Assembly (NCBI RefSeq): GCF_036488675.1
Contig: NZ_CP133152.1
Location: 496,001-560,000 of the forward strand
Length of the DNA: 64,000 nt
Source: Sinorhizobium chiapasense
GTDB lineage: Bacteria; Pseudomonadota; Alphaproteobacteria; Rhizobiales; Rhizobiaceae
Direction: 5' to 3'
Every line of letters begins with the position of its first letter. Position 1 is the stretch's first letter. Below, in pieces: positions 44,891-52,664 of this stretch. The position numbers and the translations under genes were made by a program. Under the pieces are notes generated by a model that saw only the letters and a program-made list of their open reading frames with translations, did no database searches and was not told where the DNA came from.

Positions 44891-44919
44891 CCCTGCCATG
44901 CGGATGCTGCATGGCAGGG
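44891..44919 (+). other. Stem-loop in the leader of a small gene
   Basis: A perfect 11-bp stem (CCCTGCCATGC / GCATGGCAGGG) with a 7-base loop, about 75 bases before the start of the 67-residue protein. GGAGGAAAC lies just before it. No T run follows. It could be a leader attenuator, a small-RNA stem or the terminator-like end of the 43807-44802 transcript. Confidence 0.5.
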
Positions 44920-44993
44920 CTGTTGGCGTTGATCTTCTTGTTGTTGCAAAGCAGCATTATATGCAGTGCGTATGCAACGGAGAGATGATTGAA

Positions 44994-45197
44994 ATGACAA
45001 CGCTCGCAGCACGTCGTCCCGCAAACGCACAGTGGGTTCGCAGCATGTTCGGCGGTTTCATGGAGGGCATGAGCCTGGTCAGTGCCGCGCATGAATGCGC
45101 GATGGCGACCAGAGAGCGCCGCCACCCGTCCGCCGCTGCGCTGCAGACGCTCGGCATCGACGCGGGCGCCTTCGGCCGCGCGCTCAAGCGCCGCTGA
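44994..45197 (+). CDS. Small hypothetical protein (67 residues)
   Basis: Not recognised. The ATG at 44994 follows GGAGAG at suitable spacing. The product is basic and alanine-rich with one hydrophobic helix around MFGGFMEGMSLVSAAHECAM and an arginine-rich end. Support for being real: plausible codon use, a ribosome-binding site, an upstream leader hairpin and a clear downstream terminator (45353-45384) in the same direction. The frame remains open upstream to 44877, but without a better start. Confidence 0.55.
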   Translation: MTTLAARRPANAQWVRSMFGGFMEGMSLVSAAHECAMATRERRHPSAAALQTLGIDAGAFGRALKRR

Positions 45198-45220
45198 CCG
45201 CGGTTAGTACAAGCCGGTTT

Positions 45221-45326
45221 CTACAGCGCTGTGCGTCTGATCAGACGCACAGCGGACGCTGTAACACTTTTAAGTGCTGCATGTTTTTATCCTTAAACCG
45301 GGTACGATTTAAGGAAACATGCAGTA
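45221..45326 (+). repeat. RIME-type rhizobial intergenic mosaic element, copy 1
   Basis: About 106 bases beginning CTACAGC and ending ATGCAGTA. It has the two-stem layout of the rhizobial RIME repeats: a perfect 26-base palindrome at 45228-45253 (GCTGTGCGTCTGA and its complement) inside outer TACAGC/GCTGTA arms, then a second stem CTGCATG...CATGCAG around TCCTTAAA...TTTAAGGA. A second copy in opposite orientation is at 60621-60718. Family assignment is from memory of the consensus. Confidence 0.85.
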
Positions 45327-45352
45327 GCGCAGCACGCATTTCCCAACATATG

Positions 45353-45384
45353 AACGGGCCGCTCGTAAAGCAGCCCGTTTTTTT
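45353..45384 (+). terminator. Rho-independent terminator
   Basis: AACGGGC (45353-45359) pairs with GCCCGTT (45373-45379), with a further GCT/AGC inner pairing, followed by a run of seven T at 45378-45384. It ends transcription from the small gene through the RIME element and faces the convergent HupE gene. Confidence 0.85.
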
Positions 45385-45423
45385 CTTGCCTAGATAGACG
45401 TTCCGCCTCTGCGGGAGCCGTCC

Positions 45424-46020
45424 TTAGAGGACGCCGGTCATGATGCCGAGGCCGGCAAGCGCCATGGCACCGCCGCCGAGACGCGCTGCGGCGTGGGACT
45501 TGACGCCGACGCGTGCAAGGGCGAGACCCAGTGCAATGCCGGCGACATGCAGCAATGCCGTCGCACCCATGAAGCCGAGCGCGTATTGGACGCCAGACGC
45601 GTCCATCGGCATTTCAGCGCCATGGGCATGGCCGTGGAAGACTGCAAAGAGGCTGACGACGCCCATTGCGACGGCAGTCGGCGGGTTCCAGCGAAGCGCT
45701 ATCGCAAGGCCAAGCACGATCACGGATGCCGCGATGCCGATCTCGACAAACGGCACGGCGATGCCTTCGATCCCCAGGGCGCCGCCTGCGGCCATCATCA
45801 GCACGAAGCTTGCCGGAACGAGCCAGAGGGCGCGACCGCCGAGAATGGAGGCGAATGTGCCGACGGCGACCATGGCGAGGATATGGTCCAGGCCGCCGAC
45901 CGGGTGCATGAAGCCGTGTGCGAGGCCGCCTGCCGCGCCGACGCCGGTGTGGGCATGGGCTACGGCCGGGAGGGCTACGGCAGCCAATGCCAGCAGACCG
46001 CTTTTGATTGCTGCTTTCAT
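45424..46020 (-). CDS. hupE: HupE/UreJ family membrane protein
   Basis: A 198-residue protein with signal sequence (about 1-23, ending AHA) and six hydrophobic segments. The family motif HPVGGLDHILAMVAVG near residues 39-54 and FHGHAHGAE near 128-136 are intact; the histidines probably bind nickel or cobalt. HupE proteins act in Ni/Co uptake. No hydrogenase or urease genes are in the window. Divergent from a LysR gene with a 165-base gap. Confidence 0.88.
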   Translation of the reverse strand: MKAAIKSGLLALAAVALPAVAHAHTGVGAAGGLAHGFMHPVGGLDHILAMVAVGTFASILGGRALWLVPASFVLMMAAGGALGIEGIAVPFVEIGIAASVIVLGLAIALRWNPPTAVAMGVVSLFAVFHGHAHGAEMPMDASGVQYALGFMGATALLHVAGIALGLALARVGVKSHAAARLGGGAMALAGLGIMTGVL

Positions 46021-46185
46021 CTTTCAGTTCCCTTGATGTTGCGAACGATTCTGCAGATGCCAACCGCTCGGTACCTGTGCGGATCTCATTGGGGGCGAAC
46101 CTGCTACGTTGAAAATCAACCATCCACGCACGAAAGTAAATTTTAATCTCTTTACGTGCGCGTTAAGTTTTTTTATGCTCCCCGT

Positions 46186-47121
46186 ATGAAAAATATCACG
46201 TTTCGGCAGTTGAAGTCGATACGAGCGATCGAGGCGCACGGCAAGATTGTCGGCGCTGCGAAAGCGCTTGGATTGACCGCTCCGGCCGTCACCTTGCAGT
46301 TGAAGCAGATCGAGGCGGAAGCCGGCGTGCAGTTGTTCGAGCGCATGGCCCACGGGATGTTTCCGACGGAAGCCGGACACGCGGTCCTGGCTGCCGCGCG
46401 CGATATCGAGGAGCGCCTTTCCCTTCTGGAAACGGAGCTCGACGCCTTCAAGGGCGTAAAGCGCGGGCGCATCGCCGTTGGCGCGGTTTCGACGGTGAAG
46501 TACTTTGCGAAGCCGATGGTCGCGGCCTTTTCGAGCGCCTATCCCGACATCGACCTCGAGCTTTTCATCGACCGCCGCACCGAAACCGTTGAACGGTTAA
46601 AGAATAGAACGATCGACGTCGCGCTGCTCGGGCGCCCGCCGCGGGAGTTCTCGGTGCGCGCGGCAGTCTTCGGGGAGCATTCGCTGGTCGTCGTCGGTGC
46701 GCCCAATCATCCGCTTGCCAAGCGGCAGGGTATTTCAAAGGCGGAAATAGCGCGCGAGCATTTTTTCCTGCGCAGTCCGGACTCCGCGACACGCAACTTC
46801 TTCGACCGGTTCATGAGCGAAATTCCGGGAAGGGCCGATGGCCCCAACACGGAGATGGAATCGATCGAGGATATTAAACGGGCGGTGATGGTGGATACCA
46901 GCGTCGCCTTTCTTGCCGCGCACAGCGTCGCTGCCGAGGTTCAGGCAGGCGAACTGACGATCCTCGATGTCGTCGGTCTTCCGATCCGCCGGCAATGGTT
47001 CGCCGTCAGCCGGACCGATCGCGCAATGACGCCGGTCATTGCAGCCTTCGAGGACTTTCTCGCCACCCAGGGGAAAGAATTCCTCCCGGACCTCTTGGCC
47101 GCGGAGGATGCGGCCCCCTGA
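46186..47121 (+). CDS. LysR family transcriptional regulator (CbbR-like)
   Basis: A 311-residue LTTR. The N-terminal sequence ITFRQLKSIRAIEAHGKIVG and QLFERMAHGMFPTEAG resemble the CbbR/CfxR branch. The ATG at 46186 is chosen as it fits the family start; a GTG at 46156 would add ten residues. Divergent from hupE, so hupE may be its target. No Calvin-cycle genes are in the window, so the CbbR similarity concerns family only. Confidence 0.87.
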   Translation: MKNITFRQLKSIRAIEAHGKIVGAAKALGLTAPAVTLQLKQIEAEAGVQLFERMAHGMFPTEAGHAVLAAARDIEERLSLLETELDAFKGVKRGRIAVGAVSTVKYFAKPMVAAFSSAYPDIDLELFIDRRTETVERLKNRTIDVALLGRPPREFSVRAAVFGEHSLVVVGAPNHPLAKRQGISKAEIAREHFFLRSPDSATRNFFDRFMSEIPGRADGPNTEMESIEDIKRAVMVDTSVAFLAAHSVAAEVQAGELTILDVVGLPIRRQWFAVSRTDRAMTPVIAAFEDFLATQGKEFLPDLLAAEDAAP

Positions 47122-47146
47122 TCGTCAGGGACCGCTTTGGCAATTC

Positions 47147-48016
47147 TTATCGCCCGTTCCGCGACGCTTCCGTCTGGAGGAGGAACTCGATCACGCGCGC
47201 GTTGGTGGCGGCAGACGTTTGCTCCGAGACGGGAACGTCCCAATAGTGCGATCCGGGGATGCATTCCTGGAGATACCTCGCGGCCGATGTGGCGTGGGAG
47301 GCGTCGGCCCCCGGAACGATCAGTGTCGGGATGTTCAGGCGCAGCAAGTCCTCCGGTTCGGCGCCGGGCGAGGTGTCGCGATCGAGCAGGGTTTTCGGCA
47401 TGCCCGCGAGGATCGTCTTGTAGTGATCGACATTCTGCCGGACATAGCGTGCCGTGAACTCGGAATCATGCCTGAGAACCGAAACCCAGGGGCCGCCTCG
47501 CGGATCGGCGCCAAAGGCCTTGTTGCTCTCTTTCGCCAGTGCGACGACCGCCTCCAGGCCGTTCTGGTGGACGAAGGCCAGGTGCTCGGCGAAGCGCTGA
47601 TGCCCCGCGATGCGGTAACGGGCGCCGCCGACCGGCCAGAAGAGCACCATGCCGAGCACGGATTCGGGAAGCTCGGCCGCAAAGGCGGCGACGACGCTGC
47701 AGCCCATGCAGCCGCCCATCAGATAGGCCTTGTCGATGCCGAGATGGTCGAGCAGGCCCTTGCCCTGCTTGACGTAATCCGACCAGGTCACCCGCTCGAC
47801 GCGGCCGCCGGATTGACCGGTCTCGCGCCGGTCGAAGGTGATGCAGGTAAAATGCTCCGGTAGTTGTTCCAGGAACTGGATCTCGGCATAGATGCCCTGC
47901 GTCCGCCATTTCTCGATGGTCGCATCGAAGCCGCCGGGCGAATACATGAGCAGCGGTGGCCCCGAACCCAGTACCTCGTAGCGTGTCGCGATGCCGTCGA
48001 TCGTTGTCATTGCCAT
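47147..48016 (-). CDS. Alpha/beta hydrolase with a cysteine at the nucleophile elbow
   Basis: A 289-residue alpha/beta-fold enzyme. The nucleophile elbow reads GGCMGC (Gly102-Cys103-Met104-Gly105), i.e. cysteine instead of the usual serine, as in dienelactone hydrolase. The acid is probably the Asp in VPGADASHAT and the base the His in GSHYWDVP. AGGAGG stands 7 bases before the ATG at 48016. Last gene of the minus-strand unit with the RraA-like and dehydrogenase genes; a lactone or ester of a ring-cleavage product is a plausible substrate. Confidence 0.85.
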   Translation of the reverse strand: MAMTTIDGIATRYEVLGSGPPLLMYSPGGFDATIEKWRTQGIYAEIQFLEQLPEHFTCITFDRRETGQSGGRVERVTWSDYVKQGKGLLDHLGIDKAYLMGGCMGCSVVAAFAAELPESVLGMVLFWPVGGARYRIAGHQRFAEHLAFVHQNGLEAVVALAKESNKAFGADPRGGPWVSVLRHDSEFTARYVRQNVDHYKTILAGMPKTLLDRDTSPGAEPEDLLRLNIPTLIVPGADASHATSAARYLQECIPGSHYWDVPVSEQTSAATNARVIEFLLQTEASRNGR

Positions 48017-48078
48017 GTTCATTCCTCCTCGAAACGGCGCATCATCCTTTTCAAAGCCGCTTGGCATGCGCGCCTCGG

Positions 48079-48100
48079 ACCGTGCCTTGGAAGGCACGGT
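48079..48100 (-). other. Intercistronic hairpin
   Basis: ACCGTGCCTT and AAGGCACGGT form a perfect 10-bp stem with a two-base turn (GG), between the RraA-like gene and the hydrolase gene. The very tight loop means it would open to a four- to six-base loop in RNA. It may stabilise or partly terminate the upstream transcript. Confidence 0.55.
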
Positions 48101-48146
48101 GACGCGTCGGACCAAGCGGCTCCTGAATCGCGCCCGGCAGGGCGCT

Positions 48147-48824
48147 TCAAACGCCCTCGCAGCCGAGCTTCTTCAGGCTTTCGTCCACCCAGAGCTTGGG
48201 GTCGAGCTTGCCGGCGAGCGTGTTGGCGAGCGTTTTTGCCTCTGCCTCGTTCTTGGCTTTTGCCTGGGCGTAGATTTCCTCGACCTGGTCGAACGGTACG
48301 CAGACGAGGCCGTCGTCATCGCCGAGCATCAGATCGCCCGGCTCGATGATCATTCCGCCAAGGGAGATCGGAACGTTGATCTCGCCCGGTCCGTCCTTGT
48401 AGGGGCCGCGATGGGTGATGCCGGCGGCGAAAACCGGGAAGGTATTGGTCTTGATCCAGCCGTAGTCCCTGACGGCGCCATTGATCACGACGCCGGTGAC
48501 CCCGATCGCCCTCGCATGGGAGAGCATGAGCTCTCCGACGAGAGCGTTGGTCAGATCCCCGCCGGCGTCGACCACGATGACGTCGCCGGGACCGGCCATC
48601 AGCAGCGCCTTGTGGATCATCAGATTATCGCCCGGCCGCGTCTTCACGGTGAAGGCCGCGCCGGCGAGCACGCCGGAGGCGTGGAGCGGCCTGAGGGCTG
48701 CCCCGCCCGCCGTCATGCGGGACATGACGTCGCTGACGTTGGCTACCGGCAAGTCGAGATACTTTTCGACCATCGCCGCACTGACGCGCCGCCGGCGCTC
48801 AAGGATCCTGAAACCCAGTGTCAT
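48147..48824 (-). CDS. RraA-like protein, probable 4-carboxy-4-hydroxy-2-oxoadipate aldolase/oxaloacetate decarboxylase
   Basis: A 225-residue member of the RraA/class II pyruvate aldolase family. Diagnostic elements are GDNLMIHKAL, VDAGGDLTNALVGELM and INGAVRDYGWI, whose Arg-Asp pair binds the divalent metal and keto acid. In the protocatechuate 4,5-cleavage and gallate routes the family member (LigK, GalC, HMG aldolase) splits 4-carboxy-4-hydroxy-2-oxoadipate into pyruvate and oxaloacetate. The presence of a LigJ-like hydratase at 50481-51521 supports that reading; true RNase E inhibitors are shorter (about 160 residues). Confidence 0.82.
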   Translation of the reverse strand: MTLGFRILERRRRVSAAMVEKYLDLPVANVSDVMSRMTAGGAALRPLHASGVLAGAAFTVKTRPGDNLMIHKALLMAGPGDVIVVDAGGDLTNALVGELMLSHARAIGVTGVVINGAVRDYGWIKTNTFPVFAAGITHRGPYKDGPGEINVPISLGGMIIEPGDLMLGDDDGLVCVPFDQVEEIYAQAKAKNEAEAKTLANTLAGKLDPKLWVDESLKKLGCEGV

Positions 48825-48852
48825 CTTCCTGTTCCTCCCTTGATCGCTCGGC

Positions 48853-49962
48853 TCACATCCAAGGCATCAGCGATGCGTGAATGACATCGGGCACGCCCTG
48901 TCCGCCGACGGACTTGATTGCCAGGTCGGCGTCCTTGAGGCCAAAGCGATGCGTGGTGATCTTTTCGAGCGGGAAGCGGTTCGACGCGATCTGCTCGAGC
49001 GCCAATTCGCAGGCGAGATAGCTGTGACCGCGCGCGCTTTTGATGGTGATCGCCTTTGTCGTCACCTTCTCGAGCGGGAAGTTCGGGAACTCCTTCATCT
49101 CGCCCTGAACGAGGATGGTGCCGGCCTTGCGCTTCAGTGCCTCGACACCAAGGAGGATCGGAATAGTTCCGGCGCCGGCCGTGCAGTCCAGCGATATGTC
49201 GACGCCCTTGCCGCCGGTGATCTCCATGATGCGTTGAAGCGGATCCTCCTTCTGGACGTCGATCACGTAATCGGCGCCAAGGGTCTTCGCGACCTCCAGG
49301 CGGGCCGCGTCCTTCGAGGTTCCGGTGACGATGATCAGCGATGCGCCGGCCTGCTTGCAGACGACAGTCTGCGACAGGCCCTGTTGGCCCGGCCCCTGGA
49401 TGAGGACGGTGGAGTTGTAGCCGACGCCTGCGTCGAAGAGCGACCATTCCACGCCATTCGCCATCGGCGTGACGAGACCCGCGAGTTCCGGCGTCACGCC
49501 CTTCGGCACCCGGTGGACGACGGCGTTCCATGGCAGATAGACATATTGTGCGAAACCGCCCCACAGGTGCGGCGCGCGTTCGGCCGAGGTGTAGCCGTAA
49601 CGGATGCCATCCGGATTGTTACGCCAGTCGGTGTTCTCGCAATGGCGATACTGCCCCTGGTGACACCATTGGCACTTGCCGCACATGACATAGTGCTCGA
49701 CGAAGACGAGGTCGCCTTCCTTAAAGCCCTTGCGACGGGTGAACTCGCGGCCGGCCTTGGCAATATAGCCGATGTTCTCGTGGCCCATGATGGTGGGCGC
49801 ATTATTGGGTGGGGTCTTAAAGAGCTTCACGTCCGTGCCGCAGATGCCGGCAACTTCCATCTTCAGAAGTGCCGCGTCCTCCGGGATGTCTGGCATGGGA
49901 AATTCCCTGAGTTCCATCTTGCCCGGACCGGTGCGGACCGCCGCGAGAACCTGTTCCGTCAT
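48853..49962 (-). CDS. Zinc-containing alcohol dehydrogenase (MDR family)
   Basis: A 369-residue zinc dehydrogenase. Catalytic zinc ligands are in GICGTDV and GHENIG; the structural zinc cluster is CGKCQWCHQGQYRHC with four cysteines. The nucleotide fold has IQGPGQQGLSQTVV. AAGGAA precedes the ATG at 49962. Shares a short gap (28 bases) with the RraA-like gene downstream. It probably oxidises an alcohol or semialdehyde of the aromatic pathway, for example the semialdehyde step performed by LigC in the 4,5-cleavage route; that assignment is speculative. Confidence 0.88.
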   Translation of the reverse strand: MTEQVLAAVRTGPGKMELREFPMPDIPEDAALLKMEVAGICGTDVKLFKTPPNNAPTIMGHENIGYIAKAGREFTRRKGFKEGDLVFVEHYVMCGKCQWCHQGQYRHCENTDWRNNPDGIRYGYTSAERAPHLWGGFAQYVYLPWNAVVHRVPKGVTPELAGLVTPMANGVEWSLFDAGVGYNSTVLIQGPGQQGLSQTVVCKQAGASLIIVTGTSKDAARLEVAKTLGADYVIDVQKEDPLQRIMEITGGKGVDISLDCTAGAGTIPILLGVEALKRKAGTILVQGEMKEFPNFPLEKVTTKAITIKSARGHSYLACELALEQIASNRFPLEKITTHRFGLKDADLAIKSVGGQGVPDVIHASLMPWM

Positions 49963-50123
49963 ATCGTTGTTCCTTTCGAGTGCTGTCGGTCCGGCCGCGT
50001 GCATGGCATGGCGTTCCGGTCCGGCTGGTTTTTCCGAATTCGTTTTTGACAGGCGCGACCGCGGCGCCCTATGTAGAGAGGGATCGCCCCAGGCCTTGGC
50101 GCCGGCGCGACTGGTTCAAAATC

Positions 50124-50417
50124 ATGCTCAAGACTGCCGCTTCGAAACCAGAACAGCTCGCCGCCATCCGCCAGGTGAAGGCCTGGACGCGCGAGCGTTT
50201 CGCGCTTGCCGACGATGTCGCGATCATGGTGTCGGAGATCGCCTGCGGCCTGCCAGGATGCCCGCCGCTTGAAACGGTGGTCGCCTTCTGGACGGCGCCC
50301 GACCGGCGCCATCAGTTCAAGGTCTTCAAACGTGCCGTCGAAGTTCGGGAGGACGATCTGCCGCCGTCCTGGATGAAGAACGCGATCATCTCGGACGACG
50401 ACGCGTCCTGCTGCTGA
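50124..50417 (+). CDS. Small conserved hypothetical protein (97 residues)
   Basis: Not recognised functionally. The ATG at 50124 begins a compact 97-residue protein with MVSEIACGLPGCPPLETVVA in the middle and a cysteine pair at the C terminus. The cysteine spacing could bind a metal. It is on the plus strand inside the minus-strand catabolic group, interrupting the hydratase and dehydrogenase genes, and converges with the hydratase gene. Confidence 0.62.
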   Translation: MLKTAASKPEQLAAIRQVKAWTRERFALADDVAIMVSEIACGLPGCPPLETVVAFWTAPDRRHQFKVFKRAVEVREDDLPPSWMKNAIISDDDASCC

Positions 50418-50480
50418 AGCGACCCGACTTTGGGCCGACGGACAGCGGTCGATGATGGCTGAAACGCCCCCCATGACGTG

Positions 50481-51521
50481 TCAAGCTGCCCGCGCCGGTC
50501 GCCCGCGCTTTGCGAGCTGGGCATCGAGCCGCGGATAGACGCGGCGGGCGTTGCCTTCGAAGATCTTGTAACGGCTTTCCTCGTCGAGCTTTTCGAGCTG
50601 GTCGATGTAGCGTTTCGTGTCGTCGTAGTGGTGGCCTGTCTCCGGATCGATGCCCTTGACGGCGCCGAGCATTTCCGAGGCGAAGAGGATGTTGTCGACC
50701 GGGATGACCTTGGCCATCAGCTCGATGCCGGGGAAGTGATAGACGCAAGTGTCGAAGAAGACGTTGTTCAGAAGGTGTTCCGAGAGCAGCGGCTTCTTCA
50801 TCTCCTGGGCAAGCCCGCGATAGCGCCCCCAATGGAACGGCACCGCGCCGCCTCCGTGCGGAATGACGAACTTCAGCGTCGGGAAATCCTTGAACAGATC
50901 GCCCTGGATCAACTGCATGAAGGCGGTCGTGTCGCCGTTGATGTAGTGCGCGCCGGTATGGTGGAAACACGGGTTGCACGAGGATGTCACGTGGATCATC
51001 GCCGGTACCTCGAGCTCGCAGAGCTTCTCGTAGAGCGGGTACCACTGCCGGTCGGTGAGCGGCGGATCGGTCCAGTAGCCGCCTGATGGATCGGGATTGA
51101 GATTGACGCCAACGAAGCCAAGTTCGTTGACGATGCGCTCAAGCTCGGGAATGCAATTCTTCGGCCGTGCGCCCGGATGCTGCGGCAATTGTCCGACCGC
51201 CGCGAAATTGTCGGGCAGCAGGCTGCAGATTCGATAGATCAGGTCATTCGACATCGCCGACCATTGCATACTGATGGCCTCGGTTCCGACGTGATGGGCC
51301 ATGCCGGCGGCGCGCGGCGAGAAGATTGTCAGATCGCTTCCGCGCTCCTTCTGGAACTTGAGCTGCGGTTCGACCGATTTCAGCAGCATTTCGTCGGTGA
51401 TACCGAGGTCCGACGAGAGCGGCCGGCGCATCGGGTCTGCGAGACCGGCGAGTTGCTTGTCCCTGAACTGGTGGAGCGCCTGCGGCTCCGTCGTGTAGTG
51501 TCCGTGAATGTCGATGATCAT
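50481..51521 (-). CDS. Amidohydrolase, 4-oxalomesaconate hydratase-like (LigJ type)
   Basis: A 346-residue amidohydrolase-fold enzyme. HGH at residues 6-8 (MIIDIHGHYTTEP), the IHVTSSC segment, FVIPHGGGAVPFHWGR and PVDNILFASEMLGAVKGIDP closely match 4-oxalomesaconate hydratase of the protocatechuate 4,5-cleavage and gallate pathways, which hydrates oxalomesaconate to 4-carboxy-4-hydroxy-2-oxoadipate. The product is the substrate of the RraA-like aldolase encoded at 48147-48824. The start at 51521 follows AAGGAT. The gene is 59 bases downstream of the third decarboxylase-like gene. Confidence 0.82.
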   Translation of the reverse strand: MIIDIHGHYTTEPQALHQFRDKQLAGLADPMRRPLSSDLGITDEMLLKSVEPQLKFQKERGSDLTIFSPRAAGMAHHVGTEAISMQWSAMSNDLIYRICSLLPDNFAAVGQLPQHPGARPKNCIPELERIVNELGFVGVNLNPDPSGGYWTDPPLTDRQWYPLYEKLCELEVPAMIHVTSSCNPCFHHTGAHYINGDTTAFMQLIQGDLFKDFPTLKFVIPHGGGAVPFHWGRYRGLAQEMKKPLLSEHLLNNVFFDTCVYHFPGIELMAKVIPVDNILFASEMLGAVKGIDPETGHHYDDTKRYIDQLEKLDEESRYKIFEGNARRVYPRLDAQLAKRGRPARAA

Positions 51522-51580
51522 GGCGGCATCCTTGTGCTGCAATGGGCGAGGGCGGAACGCGTCCGCCACTTCCTCAAGCC

Positions 51581-52447
51581 TCAGATCGAAGGGAAGAGTT
51601 CATCCACGTCATAGACGCGGGGCGTGATCTGCTGCTCCGCCGAATAGGCAAAGGCGAGCTGCAGCGAGCGGCGGTTTTCTTCCAGCCCGTAGGGCGGAGG
51701 CGGTGCCGCGCCGTCGGCTTCGGCGACGCGCCGCGCCTCGTCGAACAATTCCATCAGTTCACCGGCGAGCCACGGGTGCTCTTCCGTCAGGGCAGTCTTG
51801 ACCGTCAGCACGTGGTTGATCGGAACGATGCCGGTCGCGCCAATCCAGTCCTTCGCGGCCTTCTCGGCATCGGGGATCACACTGCGGATCCCTGCCGGAT
51901 CCACCTCGCGTTCACCCATGATGGCCGAAAGCTCGCCCGCGAGCATCAGCGGCCGCAGGGCCATCTCCGATGGATTGCGTACCGCGATGGCCGGGTCGTC
52001 ATATTCTTCGAGATGCGCATCCTCCATGGTGACCCAGGTGATGCTGTTGAGGTCGACGCCGTATTCATGCTGCAGGATGCCACGGACCCAGACGCCGGAC
52101 GTCTGCGCATAGGCGCGCACCCCGACCTTCGTGTTTTCCAGGTCGCGCGGCCCTTCGACCGTCGATTCGACGGGACAGACGAGGTTGGTATGTGGCAGCC
52201 GGCTCCAGAGCGGCACCGCAAGCCCGGTGATCGGCTTCCCATAGTGGTGTGCAAGGAGATGCGTAACGATCGCCATTTCCGAAAGATCGAGGTCGCCGCC
52301 ACGCACCATCGTGCGAAACGCCTTGGGCAGCGGATCGAAATCCTGGAACTCGAGCGTTACCCGGCTTGATCGCACCCTGCCATCCTTCAGGGGCTTTACG
52401 TGGTCGTGTTTCCCGACCGCGGTCCGCAAAACCAGTGGTTCGGCCAT
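51581..52447 (-). CDS. 4,5-dihydroxyphthalate decarboxylase-like protein (paralog 3 of 3)
   Basis: A 288-residue, shorter and diverged relative of the products of 30509-31498 and 43807-44802. It retains the layout: LVLRTAVGKHDHVKPLKDG, DLDLSEMAIVTHLLAHHYG, GLAVPLWSRLPHTN, KVGVRAYAQTSGVWVRG and INHVLTVK, but the FPIMH motif becomes VPINH. No signal peptide. The palindrome 52473-52489 lies 26 bases upstream of the ATG. First gene of the unit with the oxalomesaconate hydratase; function probably decarboxylation or ligand binding. Confidence 0.8.
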   Translation of the reverse strand: MAEPLVLRTAVGKHDHVKPLKDGRVRSSRVTLEFQDFDPLPKAFRTMVRGGDLDLSEMAIVTHLLAHHYGKPITGLAVPLWSRLPHTNLVCPVESTVEGPRDLENTKVGVRAYAQTSGVWVRGILQHEYGVDLNSITWVTMEDAHLEEYDDPAIAVRNPSEMALRPLMLAGELSAIMGEREVDPAGIRSVIPDAEKAAKDWIGATGIVPINHVLTVKTALTEEHPWLAGELMELFDEARRVAEADGAAPPPPYGLEENRRSLQLAFAYSAEQQITPRVYDVDELFPSI

Positions 52448-52472
52448 TTGCGTTCTTATCCTCTCATTTCAT

Positions 52473-52489
52473 GTTCCGTTATACGGAAC
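52473..52489 (-). promoter_or_regulatory. Palindromic operator GTTCCGT-TAT-ACGGAAC
   Basis: A perfect 7-base inverted repeat with a 3-base centre, just upstream of the decarboxylase-like gene at 51581-52447. It shares its GTTCC-N7-GGAAC arms with the site at 38675-38691, so one regulator probably controls both the Rieske genes and the hydratase operon. Closeness to the start codon (26 bases) fits repression. Confidence 0.7.
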
Positions 52490-52664
52490 GATGTTCTGAT
52501 TTAAGTATCATACTGTGAATCACCCTCTGGTCAATCGCGCCCTGTAGATTTTTATCTTTCGTCAGGTTCCGGGGTGATGGAGCAGTAGCCTAGTGCGGAC
52601 GGCCGACAGCCTCGGTCGCAGCCGGTGAGACCACGACACGCGAGCGCATCGGCTTGCTTTGGGT

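Noticed and set aside
43570..45030. 486-codon minus-strand open frame opposite a decarboxylase-like gene
   Set aside because: Low-complexity, arginine/aspartate-rich translation that spans the intergenic region; the plus strand carries a recognisable homologue with a ribosome-binding site.
48147..48824. RNase E inhibitor RraA
   Set aside because: At 225 residues it is longer than RraA, it keeps the aldolase Arg-Asp motif, and it lies with an oxalomesaconate hydratase gene, which favours the CHA aldolase role.
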